Below, one piece after another: positions 46,710-55,450 of a DNA stretch of 64,000 bases. The DNA is from Streptomyces sp. SAT1. GTDB taxonomy: Bacteria > Actinomycetota > Actinomycetes > Streptomycetales > Streptomycetaceae. The DNA lies in assembly GCF_001654495.1 (NCBI RefSeq), contig NZ_CP015849.1, positions 6,613,001-6,677,000 of the forward strand, written 5' to 3'. The notes beneath the pieces are model-generated. The model was not told the origin of the DNA. It worked only from the letters and a program-made list of their open reading frames with translations, and did not search any database. Each line of letters opens with the position of its first letter. Position 1 is the first letter of the stretch. The translations under genes were made by a program, and so were the position numbers.

Positions 46710-48059
46710 ATGGCCGCACGCGGTCGGCACCGCCGGTACCAGCCGAACAGGATCAACCGTGCCTCACTGACCGTGACGGTGGGAGGCGCCGGCATGGCCA
46801 TCCCGCTGATCGGCGCCGGCACCGCGTACGCGGCCGACGCGGCCACCTGGAACAAGGTGGCCGCCTGCGAGTCGAGCGGCGACTGGAACACCGACACGGG
46901 CAACGGCTATTACGGCGGGCTCCAGTTCACCCGGTCCACCTGGGCGGCGTACGGCGGGACCAGGTACGCGCCGCGCGCCGACCTGGCCGGCCGGGAGCAG
47001 CAGATCGCCGTAGCGGAGAGGGTGCTCGGCGGGCAGGGGCCGGGCGCCTGGCCCGTGTGCGGACCGCGCGCCGGACTGACCCACGCACACCCGGCACAGG
47101 CGCACTCAGCGCAGACGCGGACCGCGCAGTCCCAGACCGCGCAGTCCCAGACCGCGCAGGCGCACCCAACGCACCGGAGTGCCAAGGGCGTTGCGAGCGC
47201 CGTGCGCGACGTCCGGCCGCAGACCACGCCCCAGTCGCGCGCGGGCACCGCCGAGATGTACACGGTGGTCAGCGGCGACACCCTCTCCGGTATCGCGGAC
47301 GACCGTGATGTCCGGGGCGGCTGGCCCCAGTTGTACGCGGACAACCGCACGACCGTCGGGGCCGATCCGGATCTGATACTGCCCGGTCAGCGGCTCTCCC
47401 TGCACCCGTCGCGGCAGGCGCCCGCCCCGCACGGGCAGCACACCCCGGCCACCAAGGCCGACTCCGGACAGAAGCAGAAACAGAAGCAGAAACCGGAGCC
47501 CGAGCGGAGACAGAAGCAGCAGCCCGCCGCCGAACCGAAGGCCGCCGCGAAGCCCAAGGCCACTGCGAAGCCCAAGGCCACTACGAAGCCGAAGCCCGCC
47601 ACCCGGCCCGGAGGCGGCAGTTCCAGCCACAGCGGGCACGCGCACACCACCTCGCACGCCCTCGTCGCGCCCGTGCACGCCTCGATCGGCACCGCCTACC
47701 GGTCCTCCGGCTCGCACTGGTCGAAGGGCTACCACACCGGCGTCGACTTCCTGGTGCCCACCGGCACCTCCGTGCACGCCGTCGGCGCGGGCCGCGTGGT
47801 CACCGCCGGCTGGGGCGGCTCGTACGGCTACCAGGTGGTGATCCGGCACGCCGACGGCCGCTACAGCCAGTACGCGCACCTGTCGGCGATCTCCGTACGG
47901 GCCGGTCAGTCGGTCACCGCCGGGCAGCGCATCGGCCGCTCCGGCGCCACCGGCAACGTCACGGGCCCGCATCTGCACTTCGAGGTGCGGACCGGGCCCG
48001 GTTTCGGCTCCGACATCGACCCGCTGCGCTATCTCCGCGCGGGCGGCGTCGGCATCTGA
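46710..48059 (+). CDS. Secreted cell-wall hydrolase: Rpf-like lysozyme domain, LysM, M23 peptidase
   Basis: A 449-residue protein. ATG 46710 (GAGGGGA upstream) starts MAARGRHRRYQ and a signal segment ending at AYAADA (about residue 42). Residues 43-120 form a resuscitation-promoting-factor transglycosylase domain (WNKVAACESSGDWNTDTGNG, GGLQFTRSTW). After a QTAQSQ repeat comes a LysM domain (YTVVSGDTLSGIA), a Lys/Gln/Pro-rich linker, and a C-terminal M23 endopeptidase (YHTGVDF and GPHLHFEV zinc ligands). It should cut both glycan strands and peptide bridges of peptidoglycan during growth or germination. The Rpf + LysM + M23 combination is less common than either pair. Confidence 0.92.
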   Translation: MAARGRHRRYQPNRINRASLTVTVGGAGMAIPLIGAGTAYAADAATWNKVAACESSGDWNTDTGNGYYGGLQFTRSTWAAYGGTRYAPRADLAGREQQIAVAERVLGGQGPGAWPVCGPRAGLTHAHPAQAHSAQTRTAQSQTAQSQTAQAHPTHRSAKGVASAVRDVRPQTTPQSRAGTAEMYTVVSGDTLSGIADDRDVRGGWPQLYADNRTTVGADPDLILPGQRLSLHPSRQAPAPHGQHTPATKADSGQKQKQKQKPEPERRQKQQPAAEPKAAAKPKATAKPKATTKPKPATRPGGGSSSHSGHAHTTSHALVAPVHASIGTAYRSSGSHWSKGYHTGVDFLVPTGTSVHAVGAGRVVTAGWGGSYGYQVVIRHADGRYSQYAHLSAISVRAGQSVTAGQRIGRSGATGNVTGPHLHFEVRTGPGFGSDIDPLRYLRAGGVGI

Positions 48060-48071
48060 GAGGCAGCGGCG

Positions 48072-48110
48072 GCGTCAGTTCCTGATGCCGGGGGCGTCAG
48101 GAACTGACGC
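48072..48110. terminator. Bidirectional terminator, 14-bp perfect stem
   Basis: GCGTCAGTTCCTGA (48072-48085) and TCAGGAACTGACGC (48097-48110) form a perfect stem with an 11-base loop. The right arm overlaps the last codons and stop of the convergent DMT transporter gene. Confidence 0.85.
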
Positions 48111-49287
48111 GGGGACGGTGCCGGTCCGTCACGGGCGCGGGCATCGGGACGTACGGGACGCAGTAGACCAGCCCGGCGCAGAACGAGCCGCCGTACGCGG
48201 ACGGTGCGGGCACCAGGGCCTTGACCTGGGCCTGCACCGGAGCCGTCCCGGAGGGCAAGGCCCCGGCGGGCTCTGCCGCGCCGACGCCGTCGACCTCGGC
48301 CACGGGGACTGCGGGGGCCGTGGAGGCCACGGGGGCCACGGGGACCGCGGCCGGCGTCGGCTGTGCCGGCACCGCCGCTGCCGTCACCGTCTCTCCCGGT
48401 GCCGCCGTCTCCTCCGGTGCCGCCGGTTCGCCCGGTCCCGCTCCGGCCGTCCGCGCCTCGCGCTCGATCCGTTCCGTGGTGAGCAGGATCAGGCCGCCCG
48501 CCGCCGCGACCCCGCAGCCCAGGGCCAGCACCGTGCCGGTGGTGCCGTTCCGGAAGGTCTCGCCGAACATCGTGATGCCCACGGCCGCCGCCGCCATCGG
48601 GTTCACCACGGTCAGGGTGGCCAGCGGCGCCGCGAGGCCGCCGCCCCGGTAGGACGCCTGGGACAGCAGCATGCCGACCGTGGCCAGCACCGCGATCACC
48701 GCGAGCGACGGCAGTTCGGACGCCGTGACGCCGTCCGTCCAGTCCACCGCGACCGCCTTGGTGAACACGGAGGACATGCCGAAGGCGACACCGGAACCGA
48801 CGGCGAGCAGCACGCTGCGCACCGCGGGATGCCGGTGCGCGGCGCGCCCCGCGGCCGTCAGCGCGAGCACCGCCGCGGCGGTGAGGACGGCCAGGACCAC
48901 CCGCTGGGCGCCGTTCAGCGACTGCGCGTGCGAGGCGCCCACCAGGGACAGCAGACCCGCCAGGCCCACCGTCGCCAGGACCGCGCCGCGCCAGGCGGCG
49001 GCACCGGCCCGGCGGCCGACCAGGAGCGCGGCCATGGGCAGCGCGAACACGATCGTGAGCGCGCCCAGCGGCTGGACCAGGCTGAGCGGGCCGTACGCCA
49101 GCGCCACCACATGGAGGAGGCCGCCGAGGCCGTTCAGGGCGACGGCCGCCCACCAGACCGGGCGGCGCAGCGGCGCGTACCGCTCGCCGGGCGCGGACAC
49201 CGCGACCTGCTCCTGCACGATCGCCCCGCCGGCGTACGCCACGGCGGAGACGAGCGACAGCAGCACGGACAGCGCGAGGGCGCTCAT
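48097..49287 (-). CDS. DMT-superfamily (EamA-like) membrane transporter
   Basis: A 396-residue protein with about nine to ten hydrophobic segments in residues 1-290 (ALSVLLSLVSAVAYAGGAIV, VLATVGLAGLLSLVGA and others), followed by a long Ala/Pro-rich cytoplasmic-type tail. The start at 49287 (MSALALSVLL) follows AGAGGA; an upstream in-frame start at 49359 lacks a ribosome site. Similar Streptomyces proteins are annotated as DMT transporters; the substrate is unknown. Confidence 0.8.
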   Translation of the reverse strand: MSALALSVLLSLVSAVAYAGGAIVQEQVAVSAPGERYAPLRRPVWWAAVALNGLGGLLHVVALAYGPLSLVQPLGALTIVFALPMAALLVGRRAGAAAWRGAVLATVGLAGLLSLVGASHAQSLNGAQRVVLAVLTAAAVLALTAAGRAAHRHPAVRSVLLAVGSGVAFGMSSVFTKAVAVDWTDGVTASELPSLAVIAVLATVGMLLSQASYRGGGLAAPLATLTVVNPMAAAAVGITMFGETFRNGTTGTVLALGCGVAAAGGLILLTTERIEREARTAGAGPGEPAAPEETAAPGETVTAAAVPAQPTPAAVPVAPVASTAPAVPVAEVDGVGAAEPAGALPSGTAPVQAQVKALVPAPSAYGGSFCAGLVYCVPYVPMPAPVTDRHRPRVSS

Positions 49288-49524
49288 GAGCTGGTCCTCT
49301 GCGGGAGGCCGGGGCGTCGGGCCCGGCGCGGCGAACAGGCGGCTTCCATGGTCCAACACACTGCCGTGCCGATCTCTTCCCGTCGTCGTCCCTGAGCATT
49401 CAATGGGTCATACTGCCGATGGAGTACGCGTCATGCGGTGTCCTCCCCTGGGTGGGCGACACCCGCCCGACACCCCCGAGAACAGCTCCGGGAACCCCCC
49501 GAAGGGGCGCCCTCCCCGGCCCGC

Positions 49525-50301
49525 TTGGTACTACTGCTCCTCGTGCACCGTGACTCCGGACTCGCCGTACTCCGCCCGCTCGGCGGCTTCTTCGTCCTGC
49601 GCACCGGCGAGCCGCCGCACGCGCCGCTCCCCACCCTCGCGGAGACCTACGCCGCCTCGGCGGCGGATCCGCTGGCGGCGCGGGTGCGCAAGGTGGCCGG
49701 CGCGATCGGCGCCCCGGAGGCGAGGATCGCCGCCTCGGTGGCCCACCTGGGGCTCGCCGCCCGGCTGTGGTCGGTGGCACTGGGCTGCGCCGTGCGCGCC
49801 GGGCGGCTCCCCGACCTGGCGCCCTCCCTGCTGCGCTGGGACCCGGAGGGCAGCGCCCCCGACGACCTGTGGCTCACCGAGGTGCGCCCGCTGCCCGGCG
49901 CCGCCCCGGAGGACCTCGCCGCCACCCCGGAATCCGCCGCCGCGCTCGCGGACGCCGTCCTGCTCGGCCACCTGGAACCGCTGGCCGCGGCCCTGCGGGC
50001 CCGCCACCGGCTCGCGCCGGGCCTGCTGCGGGGCAACGCGGCCTCCGCGCTGGCGGGCGCGGCACGGCAGCTGGGCGGCTGGGCCCGGGGCGCGGGCCGC
50101 CCGGAGGAGGCCGCCCGCGCGCACGACCTGGCCGTACGCCTGCTCGCGCACCCGCTGCTCGCCGGGGCGGGCACGTACGGCGCCACCGGCTTCCGGCGGC
50201 GCAGCTGCTGCCTCTACTACCGGGTGCCCGGCGGCGGTGTCTGCGGGGACTGTTGTTTCACACGAGCCCCGGGGCCTTCCCCGCGCGCCGGATCCGGGTG
50301 A
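49525..50301 (+). CDS. FhuF-like [2Fe-2S] protein, possible ferric siderophore reductase
   Basis: About 258 residues. The C-terminus carries SCCLYYR and GGVCGDCC, the cysteine pattern of FhuF-type [2Fe-2S] proteins that reduce ferric siderophores. The rest is helical and Ala/Leu-rich, as in the family. The start is uncertain: TTG 49525 is used, GTG 49543 and GTG 49438 are alternatives, and none has a good ribosome site. It stands alone, between a divergent transporter and the glycogen genes. Confidence 0.78.
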   Translation: MVLLLLVHRDSGLAVLRPLGGFFVLRTGEPPHAPLPTLAETYAASAADPLAARVRKVAGAIGAPEARIAASVAHLGLAARLWSVALGCAVRAGRLPDLAPSLLRWDPEGSAPDDLWLTEVRPLPGAAPEDLAATPESAAALADAVLLGHLEPLAAALRARHRLAPGLLRGNAASALAGAARQLGGWARGAGRPEEAARAHDLAVRLLAHPLLAGAGTYGATGFRRRSCCLYYRVPGGGVCGDCCFTRAPGPSPRAGSG

Positions 50302-50341
50302 CCATGGAGGTGACGAGCCGCCGGACTCATGGGGGTTGCGG

Positions 50342-51526
50342 GTGCGCGTGGGACTGCTGACCCGGGAGTACCCGCCGGACGTGTACGGCGGCGCGGGCGT
50401 CCATGTCGAGTTCCTGGCCCGCGAGCTGCGGCCCCTCGTGGACCTGCGGGTGCACTGCTGGGGCGAGTCCTCGGCGGCGGAGCGCGCGGCCGGGGTGGAC
50501 CGGCACCGCCCGTGGCCCGCGCTCGACGGCGCCAACGACGCCCTGCGCACCTTCTCGGTGGACCTCGCGGCGGCCGCCGCCGTCCAGGGCTGCGACCTGC
50601 TGCACTCGCACACCTGGTACGCCAACCTCGCCGGACACCTCGGCAAGCTGCTGCACGGCGTGCCGCACGTGGTGACCGCGCACTCCCTGGAGCCGCTGCG
50701 CCCCTGGAAGGCCGAGCAGCTCGGCGGGGGCTACGCCCTGTCCGGCTGGGCGGAACGCACCGCGATCGAGTCCGCCGACGCCGTGGTCGCCGTCTCCTCG
50801 GCCATGCGCGAGGACATCCTCGGCTGCTACCCGGCCCTGGACCCGGCCCGCGTCCATGTCGTGCACAACGGCATCGACACCGCCCTGTACCGACCGGATC
50901 CGGACACCGACGCGCTCACCCGCCTCGGCCTCGACCCGGACCGCCCCTACGTGCTCTTCGTCGGCCGCATCACCCGGCAGAAGGGCGTGCCCCACCTGCT
51001 GCGGGCCGTGCGCGGCATCGACCCGGCGGCCCAGGTCGTGCTGTGCGCGGGCGCCCCCGACACACCGGAGATCGACCGGGAGTTCCGCGATCTGCACCGG
51101 GAGCTGGACCGGATCCGCGACGGGGTCCACTGGATCCCCCGGATGCTGCCCCGCCCGGACGTGATCCAGCTGCTCACGCACGCCGCCGTCTTCGTCTGCC
51201 CCTCGGTGTACGAGCCGCTCGGCATCGTCAACCTGGAGGCGATGGCCTGCGGCACCCCCGTCGTCGCCTCCCGCGTCGGCGGCATCCCCGAGGTGGTCGA
51301 GGACGGCCGCACCGGGATCCTCGTCGACGTGGGCGACGTGGTCGCGGACGGCGGCGCCGCCTTCGAGGCGGGGCTGGCCCGCGCCCTCGACGCCGTGCTC
51401 GCCGACCCGGCGACCGCGCGCCGGACGGGCGAGGCGGGGCGGCGGCGCGCGGTGACCGAGTTCGGCTGGGACGCGGTCGCCCGGCGCACGGTCCGGCTCT
51501 ACGAGGAGGTTCTGGGCCAGGCTTGA
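50342..51526 (+). CDS. glgM: Actinobacterial glycogen/maltose-1-phosphate synthase (GT4)
   Basis: A 394-residue GT-B glycosyltransferase of the GlgA-type actinobacterial family. It starts VRVGLLTREYPPDVYGGAGVH, has the acceptor-side HSHTWYANLAG, VGRITRQKG in the donor domain and the GT4 signature YEPLGIVNLEAMACGTPVVA. The mycobacterial homologue (GlgM) joins ADP-glucose to glucose 1-phosphate to make maltose 1-phosphate for GlgE-dependent alpha-glucan. The ADP-glucose-forming gene follows 51 bases downstream in the same direction, which supports this role. GTG 50342 is the start. Confidence 0.9.
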   Translation: MRVGLLTREYPPDVYGGAGVHVEFLARELRPLVDLRVHCWGESSAAERAAGVDRHRPWPALDGANDALRTFSVDLAAAAAVQGCDLLHSHTWYANLAGHLGKLLHGVPHVVTAHSLEPLRPWKAEQLGGGYALSGWAERTAIESADAVVAVSSAMREDILGCYPALDPARVHVVHNGIDTALYRPDPDTDALTRLGLDPDRPYVLFVGRITRQKGVPHLLRAVRGIDPAAQVVLCAGAPDTPEIDREFRDLHRELDRIRDGVHWIPRMLPRPDVIQLLTHAAVFVCPSVYEPLGIVNLEAMACGTPVVASRVGGIPEVVEDGRTGILVDVGDVVADGGAAFEAGLARALDAVLADPATARRTGEAGRRRAVTEFGWDAVARRTVRLYEEVLGQA

Positions 51527-51577
51527 GGCGCCGCGCCCCGGGGCAGTAGTGGGGGCAACCGGGTGAGGGGAGCGGCC

Positions 51578-52798
51578 ATGCGTCGTGGTGGACCTTCGGT
51601 CCTCGGAATCGTCCTCGCGGGCGGAGAGGGCAAGCGTCTGATGCCCCTGACCGCGGACCGCGCCAAACCGGCGGTCACCTTCGGCGGGACCTACCGCCTG
51701 GTCGACTTCGTCCTGTCCAACCTCGTCAACGGCGACATCCTGCGCATCTGCGTGCTCACGCAGTACAAGTCGCACTCGCTGGACCGGCACATCACCACGA
51801 CCTGGCGCATGTCCAGCCTGCTGGGCAACTACGTCACACCGGTGCCCGCGCAGCAGCGCCTCGGCCCGCGCTGGTACCTGGGCAGCGCCGACGCGATCCT
51901 CCAGTCGCTCAACCTCGTCCACGACGAACAGCCCGAGTACGTCGCGGTGTTCGGCGCCGACCACGTCTACCGCATGGACCCGCGGCAGATGCTCCGGCAG
52001 CACGTCGACAGCGGCGCGGGTGTGACCGTCGCCGGGATCCGGGTGCCGCGCGACCAGTCGTCCTCGTTCGGGGTGATCACCCCGGGGCCCGACGGCCAGG
52101 GCGTCGAGCGGTTCCTGGAGAAGCCCGCCGACCCGCCGGGGCTGGCCGGCGATCCCGACCACGTCTTCGCCTCCATGGGCAACTACGTCTTCACCACCAA
52201 GGCGCTGGTCGAGGCGCTGCACCGGGACGCCGAGGACGAGGGCTCGGTGCACGACATGGGCGGCTCGATCCTGCCGCGGCTCACGGAGCGGGGCGAGGCG
52301 GCCCTGTACGACTTCAGCGCCAACCACGTGCCCGGCGAGACCAGCCGCGACCGGGGCTACTGGCGGGACGTCGGCACCCTCGACGCGTACTACGACGCCC
52401 ATATGGACCTGATCGCCGAGCGGCCCGCGTTCAACCTGTACAACCGGGACTGGCCGGTCTACACCCACTCCAACCAGCTCTCGCCCGCCCGCTTCAACGC
52501 GGGCGGCATCGCGGGGGAGTCCATCATCAGCGCGGGCTGCCTGATCCGCGGCCAGGTCACCCGGTCCGTGCTCTCCCCGGGCGTACGGGTCGACCCCGGC
52601 GCGGTGGTGCAGGGTTCGGTGCTGCACGACAACGTGCGGGTCGGCCGGGGCGCGGTGGTGCGCGGCGCGGTCCTGGACAAGAACGTCGAGGTGCCGCCCG
52701 GCGCGACCATCGGCGTCAACCCGGAGCGGGACGCGGAGCTGTACACGGTGTCCGGGCGCGGGGTGATCGCCCTGGGCAAGGGCCAGCGGGTGCCGTAG
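51578..52798 (+). CDS. glgC: Glucose-1-phosphate adenylyltransferase
   Basis: A 406-residue ADP-glucose pyrophosphorylase. The nucleotidyl-transferase N-terminus is VLAGGEGKRLMPLTADRAKP, followed by YRLVDFVLSNLVNGD, FGADHVYRMD and a C-terminal left-handed beta-helix (GAVVRGAVLDKNVEVPPGA). It makes ADP-glucose from glucose 1-phosphate and ATP, feeding the adjacent synthase. ATG 51578 has GGGGAG at 6 bases; an in-frame start 15 bases upstream is less favourable. Confidence 0.96.
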   Translation: MRRGGPSVLGIVLAGGEGKRLMPLTADRAKPAVTFGGTYRLVDFVLSNLVNGDILRICVLTQYKSHSLDRHITTTWRMSSLLGNYVTPVPAQQRLGPRWYLGSADAILQSLNLVHDEQPEYVAVFGADHVYRMDPRQMLRQHVDSGAGVTVAGIRVPRDQSSSFGVITPGPDGQGVERFLEKPADPPGLAGDPDHVFASMGNYVFTTKALVEALHRDAEDEGSVHDMGGSILPRLTERGEAALYDFSANHVPGETSRDRGYWRDVGTLDAYYDAHMDLIAERPAFNLYNRDWPVYTHSNQLSPARFNAGGIAGESIISAGCLIRGQVTRSVLSPGVRVDPGAVVQGSVLHDNVRVGRGAVVRGAVLDKNVEVPPGATIGVNPERDAELYTVSGRGVIALGKGQRVP

Positions 52799-52860
52799 GC
52801 GCACAGCCGGGAGCCGGGAGCCCCCGAGTCCGGGTGTCCGTCGGTCCTTGGGGGGCCGGT

Positions 52861-52876
52861 GCGCGACGCGTCGCGC
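52861..52876. repeat. 16-bp perfect palindrome in the glgC-GH92 gap
   Basis: GCGCGACGCGTCGCGC reads the same on both strands. It is followed by two GCGACACCCG direct repeats. It may be an operator or a terminator piece; no T-tract follows. Confidence 0.4.
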
Positions 52877-52973
52877 GCGACACCCGGGGACCGCGACACC
52901 CGCGGATACCGGGGTGACGGCCCGTCAGGCGTGATCATGCGGGCAACGACGTCTTCCCCGGAGGTCTTCCCGC

Positions 52974-55295
52974 ATGAGACGGACCCGTCGCCTCGGCCTG
53001 TGCGTGGCGGGGGCGGTGGCAGCCTCCGCGCTGACCGCCGCCCCCGCCACGCGGGCCGCCGAGACCCGCGCAGCCGCCCGGCTGACCGACCTGGTCAACC
53101 CGTTCATCGGCACCGCGAACGAAGGCAACACCTTCCCCGGCGCCGCCGTGCCCTTCGGCATGGTGCAGTTCTCGCCGGACACCGGCCACAACACCGGCTA
53201 CGACTACGCCCACAGCCGCATCCGCGGCTTCTCCCTGGTCCATCTCTCCGGGGTCGGCTGCCGTATCGGCGGCGACCTGCCGGTCCTGCCCACCACCGGC
53301 GACGTCACCGCGACGGACAACGCGACGTACGCGGCCCGATTCCGCCACGAGGACGAGCGGGCGAGCCCCGGCTACTACCGGGTCGCGCTCGACTCCGGCA
53401 TCGAGGCCGAGCTGACGGCGACGGCCCGCACCGGGGTGCAGCGCTACACCTTCCCGGCCACCGGCAAGGCCAACGTCCTGCTCGACGCGGGCCAGGCGCT
53501 GCACCGCATGGTCGCCTCCGAAGTAGAGATCCTGGACGACCGCACCGTGCGCACCGAGATCACCGGCCGCGGCTTCTGCGCGGACACCCTCCCGTACACG
53601 GTGTACACGATCACCCGCTTCGACCGGCCCTTCACCGCGTACGGCACCTGGGACGGCGCCGCCGTCACCCCCGGCGCGCGCACCGGGCACGGCGGCGCGT
53701 ACCTGCGCTTCGACACCACCACCGACCGCACGGTGGAGGCGACCACCGCGCTGTCCTACGTCGACGCCGCGGGGGCGGCCGGCAATCTGCGCGCCGAGGG
53801 CGGCCGGGCCTTCGACGCGGTGCGCCGGGCGGCCGGGCGCAGGTGGGAGGAGCGGCTGGGGGACGTACGGGTGAGCGGCGGCGACGCGGCCCGCCGCCGG
53901 ACCTTCTACTCGTCCCTGTACCGGGCCTTCCTCGCGCCGAACGTCGGCAACGACGCCGACGGCCGCTACACCGGCTGGGACCGGCGCGTCCACCGCACCG
54001 GCGGCATCACCTACTACCAGAACTGGTCGCTCTGGGACACCTACCGCACCCAGGCCCGGTTCCTCGCGCTGCTCGCGCCCCGCGAGGCCCGGGACATGGC
54101 CGTCTCCGTGATCCGGGTGGCCGAGGAGAGCGGCTGGCTGCCCAAGTGGGGCTACGGCACGGTCGAGACGAACGTGATGACCGGCGACCCGGTCACCCCG
54201 TTCCTCACCGACGCCTTCCAGCAGGGCCTGCTCACGGGGTACGAGGAGCGGGCGTACCGCGCGCTGCGCCGCAACGCCGACTCGGTGCCGCCCGCCGACG
54301 CCCCGGCACTGGGCCGCAACGGCAACCCGGACTACCTGTCCCGCGGCTACGTCCCGTACATCAAGGGCCACCGGCCGCCCAAGGCCGGCCACTCCGACTA
54401 CGCCTTCGGCGCCTCGGCGACCCTGGAGTACGCGCTGTCGGACGCCATGCTCGCCCAGATGGCCCGCGCCCTGGGCCACCGCGCGGACGCCGGCCGGTAC
54501 GCGGCCCGCTCCCGCAGCTACCGGAACCTGTTCGACCCCGCGACGCGCTTCTTCCGCGCCCGCGACACCGGCGGCGCCTTCACCGGGCCGGCGGATCCGG
54601 CGCACAGCACGGGCTTCCACGAGGGCACCGCCTGGCACTACCAGTGGCTCGTCCCGCAGGACCTGCCCGGCGTGGTCGGCCTGCTCGGCGGCGAGCGGCT
54701 CACCAACGAACGGCTCGACGAGTTCTTCGCCTACGACCGGCTCCTCGCCGACCCCGCCCGCACCGCCCGCGAGAACTGGGTCTCGGGGCCGTACGACTTC
54801 TACGACACCGACCGCTACAACCCGCTCAACGAACCCGACCTGCTCGCCCCGTACACCTATCTGTCGACGGGGCAGCCGTGGAAGACCACCGATGTGGTGC
54901 ACGCCGCACTGACCCTGTTCACCGACGAGCCGGCCGGGCTGACCGGCAACGACGACCTCGGCACCATGTCGGCCTGGGACGTGCTGTCGTCCATCGGCCT
55001 GTACCCGGTGCAACCCGGCTACGGCACCTGGGGCCTGTCCACCCCCGTGTTCGACCGGGTCGACCTGCGTCTGGACCGCCGCTACCACCCGCGCGGCGCG
55101 CTCACCGTCCTGGCGCCCGGCACCTCGCGCGAGGCCCGGTACACCCGGACGGTCCGCGCCGACGGGGTGACCCACGACCGGACGTATCTGACCACCGGCG
55201 AACTGCGCCGGCTGCGGACGCTGCGCTACACCGTGGGCGCGCGGCCCTCGGCGTGGGGCACGTCGGCGCAGGCGGCGCCGCCCGTCCTGCGCTGA
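52974..55295 (+). CDS. Secreted GH92 family alpha-mannosidase
   Basis: A 773-residue protein with a signal peptide (RR at residues 2-3, hydrophobic core GLCVAGAVAASALTAAPA). GH92 landmarks are VNPFIGTANEGNTFPGAAVPFG, SRIRGFSLVHLSG, FHEGTAWHYQW with the catalytic-region Glu, and LTGNDDLGTMSAWD. Family members are calcium-dependent exo-acting alpha-1,2- and related mannosidases that trim N-glycans or mannans. ATG 52974 follows the GGAGG at 52960-52964. It is monocistronic, closed by a strong terminator. Confidence 0.93.
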   Translation: MRRTRRLGLCVAGAVAASALTAAPATRAAETRAAARLTDLVNPFIGTANEGNTFPGAAVPFGMVQFSPDTGHNTGYDYAHSRIRGFSLVHLSGVGCRIGGDLPVLPTTGDVTATDNATYAARFRHEDERASPGYYRVALDSGIEAELTATARTGVQRYTFPATGKANVLLDAGQALHRMVASEVEILDDRTVRTEITGRGFCADTLPYTVYTITRFDRPFTAYGTWDGAAVTPGARTGHGGAYLRFDTTTDRTVEATTALSYVDAAGAAGNLRAEGGRAFDAVRRAAGRRWEERLGDVRVSGGDAARRRTFYSSLYRAFLAPNVGNDADGRYTGWDRRVHRTGGITYYQNWSLWDTYRTQARFLALLAPREARDMAVSVIRVAEESGWLPKWGYGTVETNVMTGDPVTPFLTDAFQQGLLTGYEERAYRALRRNADSVPPADAPALGRNGNPDYLSRGYVPYIKGHRPPKAGHSDYAFGASATLEYALSDAMLAQMARALGHRADAGRYAARSRSYRNLFDPATRFFRARDTGGAFTGPADPAHSTGFHEGTAWHYQWLVPQDLPGVVGLLGGERLTNERLDEFFAYDRLLADPARTARENWVSGPYDFYDTDRYNPLNEPDLLAPYTYLSTGQPWKTTDVVHAALTLFTDEPAGLTGNDDLGTMSAWDVLSSIGLYPVQPGYGTWGLSTPVFDRVDLRLDRRYHPRGALTVLAPGTSREARYTRTVRADGVTHDRTYLTTGELRRLRTLRYTVGARPSAWGTSAQAAPPVLR

Positions 55296-55322
55296 CCGCG
55301 TCCGGCGCCCCCTGACAGCCGC

Positions 55323-55365
55323 GTGTCCCGCCCCGGGCGGCCGGGGCGGGACACCCTCCGTTTTT
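55323..55365 (+). terminator. Rho-independent terminator after the GH92 gene
   Basis: GTGTCCCGCCCCGG (55323-55336) pairs perfectly with CCGGGGCGGGACAC (55341-55354) over a 4-base loop, and a T5 run follows at 55361-55365. It is the most canonical terminator in the window. Confidence 0.92.
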
Positions 55366-55380
55366 AACTGTGCGTAACTT

Positions 55381-55400
55381 GATCACGCTTGACCGTGATC
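55381..55400. promoter_or_regulatory. Candidate operator upstream of the WS/DGAT gene
   Basis: GATCACG (55381-55387), 6 bases, CGTGATC (55394-55400): a perfect 7-bp inverted repeat, 50 bases before the GTG start. Geometry fits a dimeric repressor site of TetR or GntR size. Confidence 0.5.
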
Positions 55401-55450
55401 GACAGGAGTTGTTCACTGCAAAGACCCCATCGCCGACGCGAGGCAAGCCC

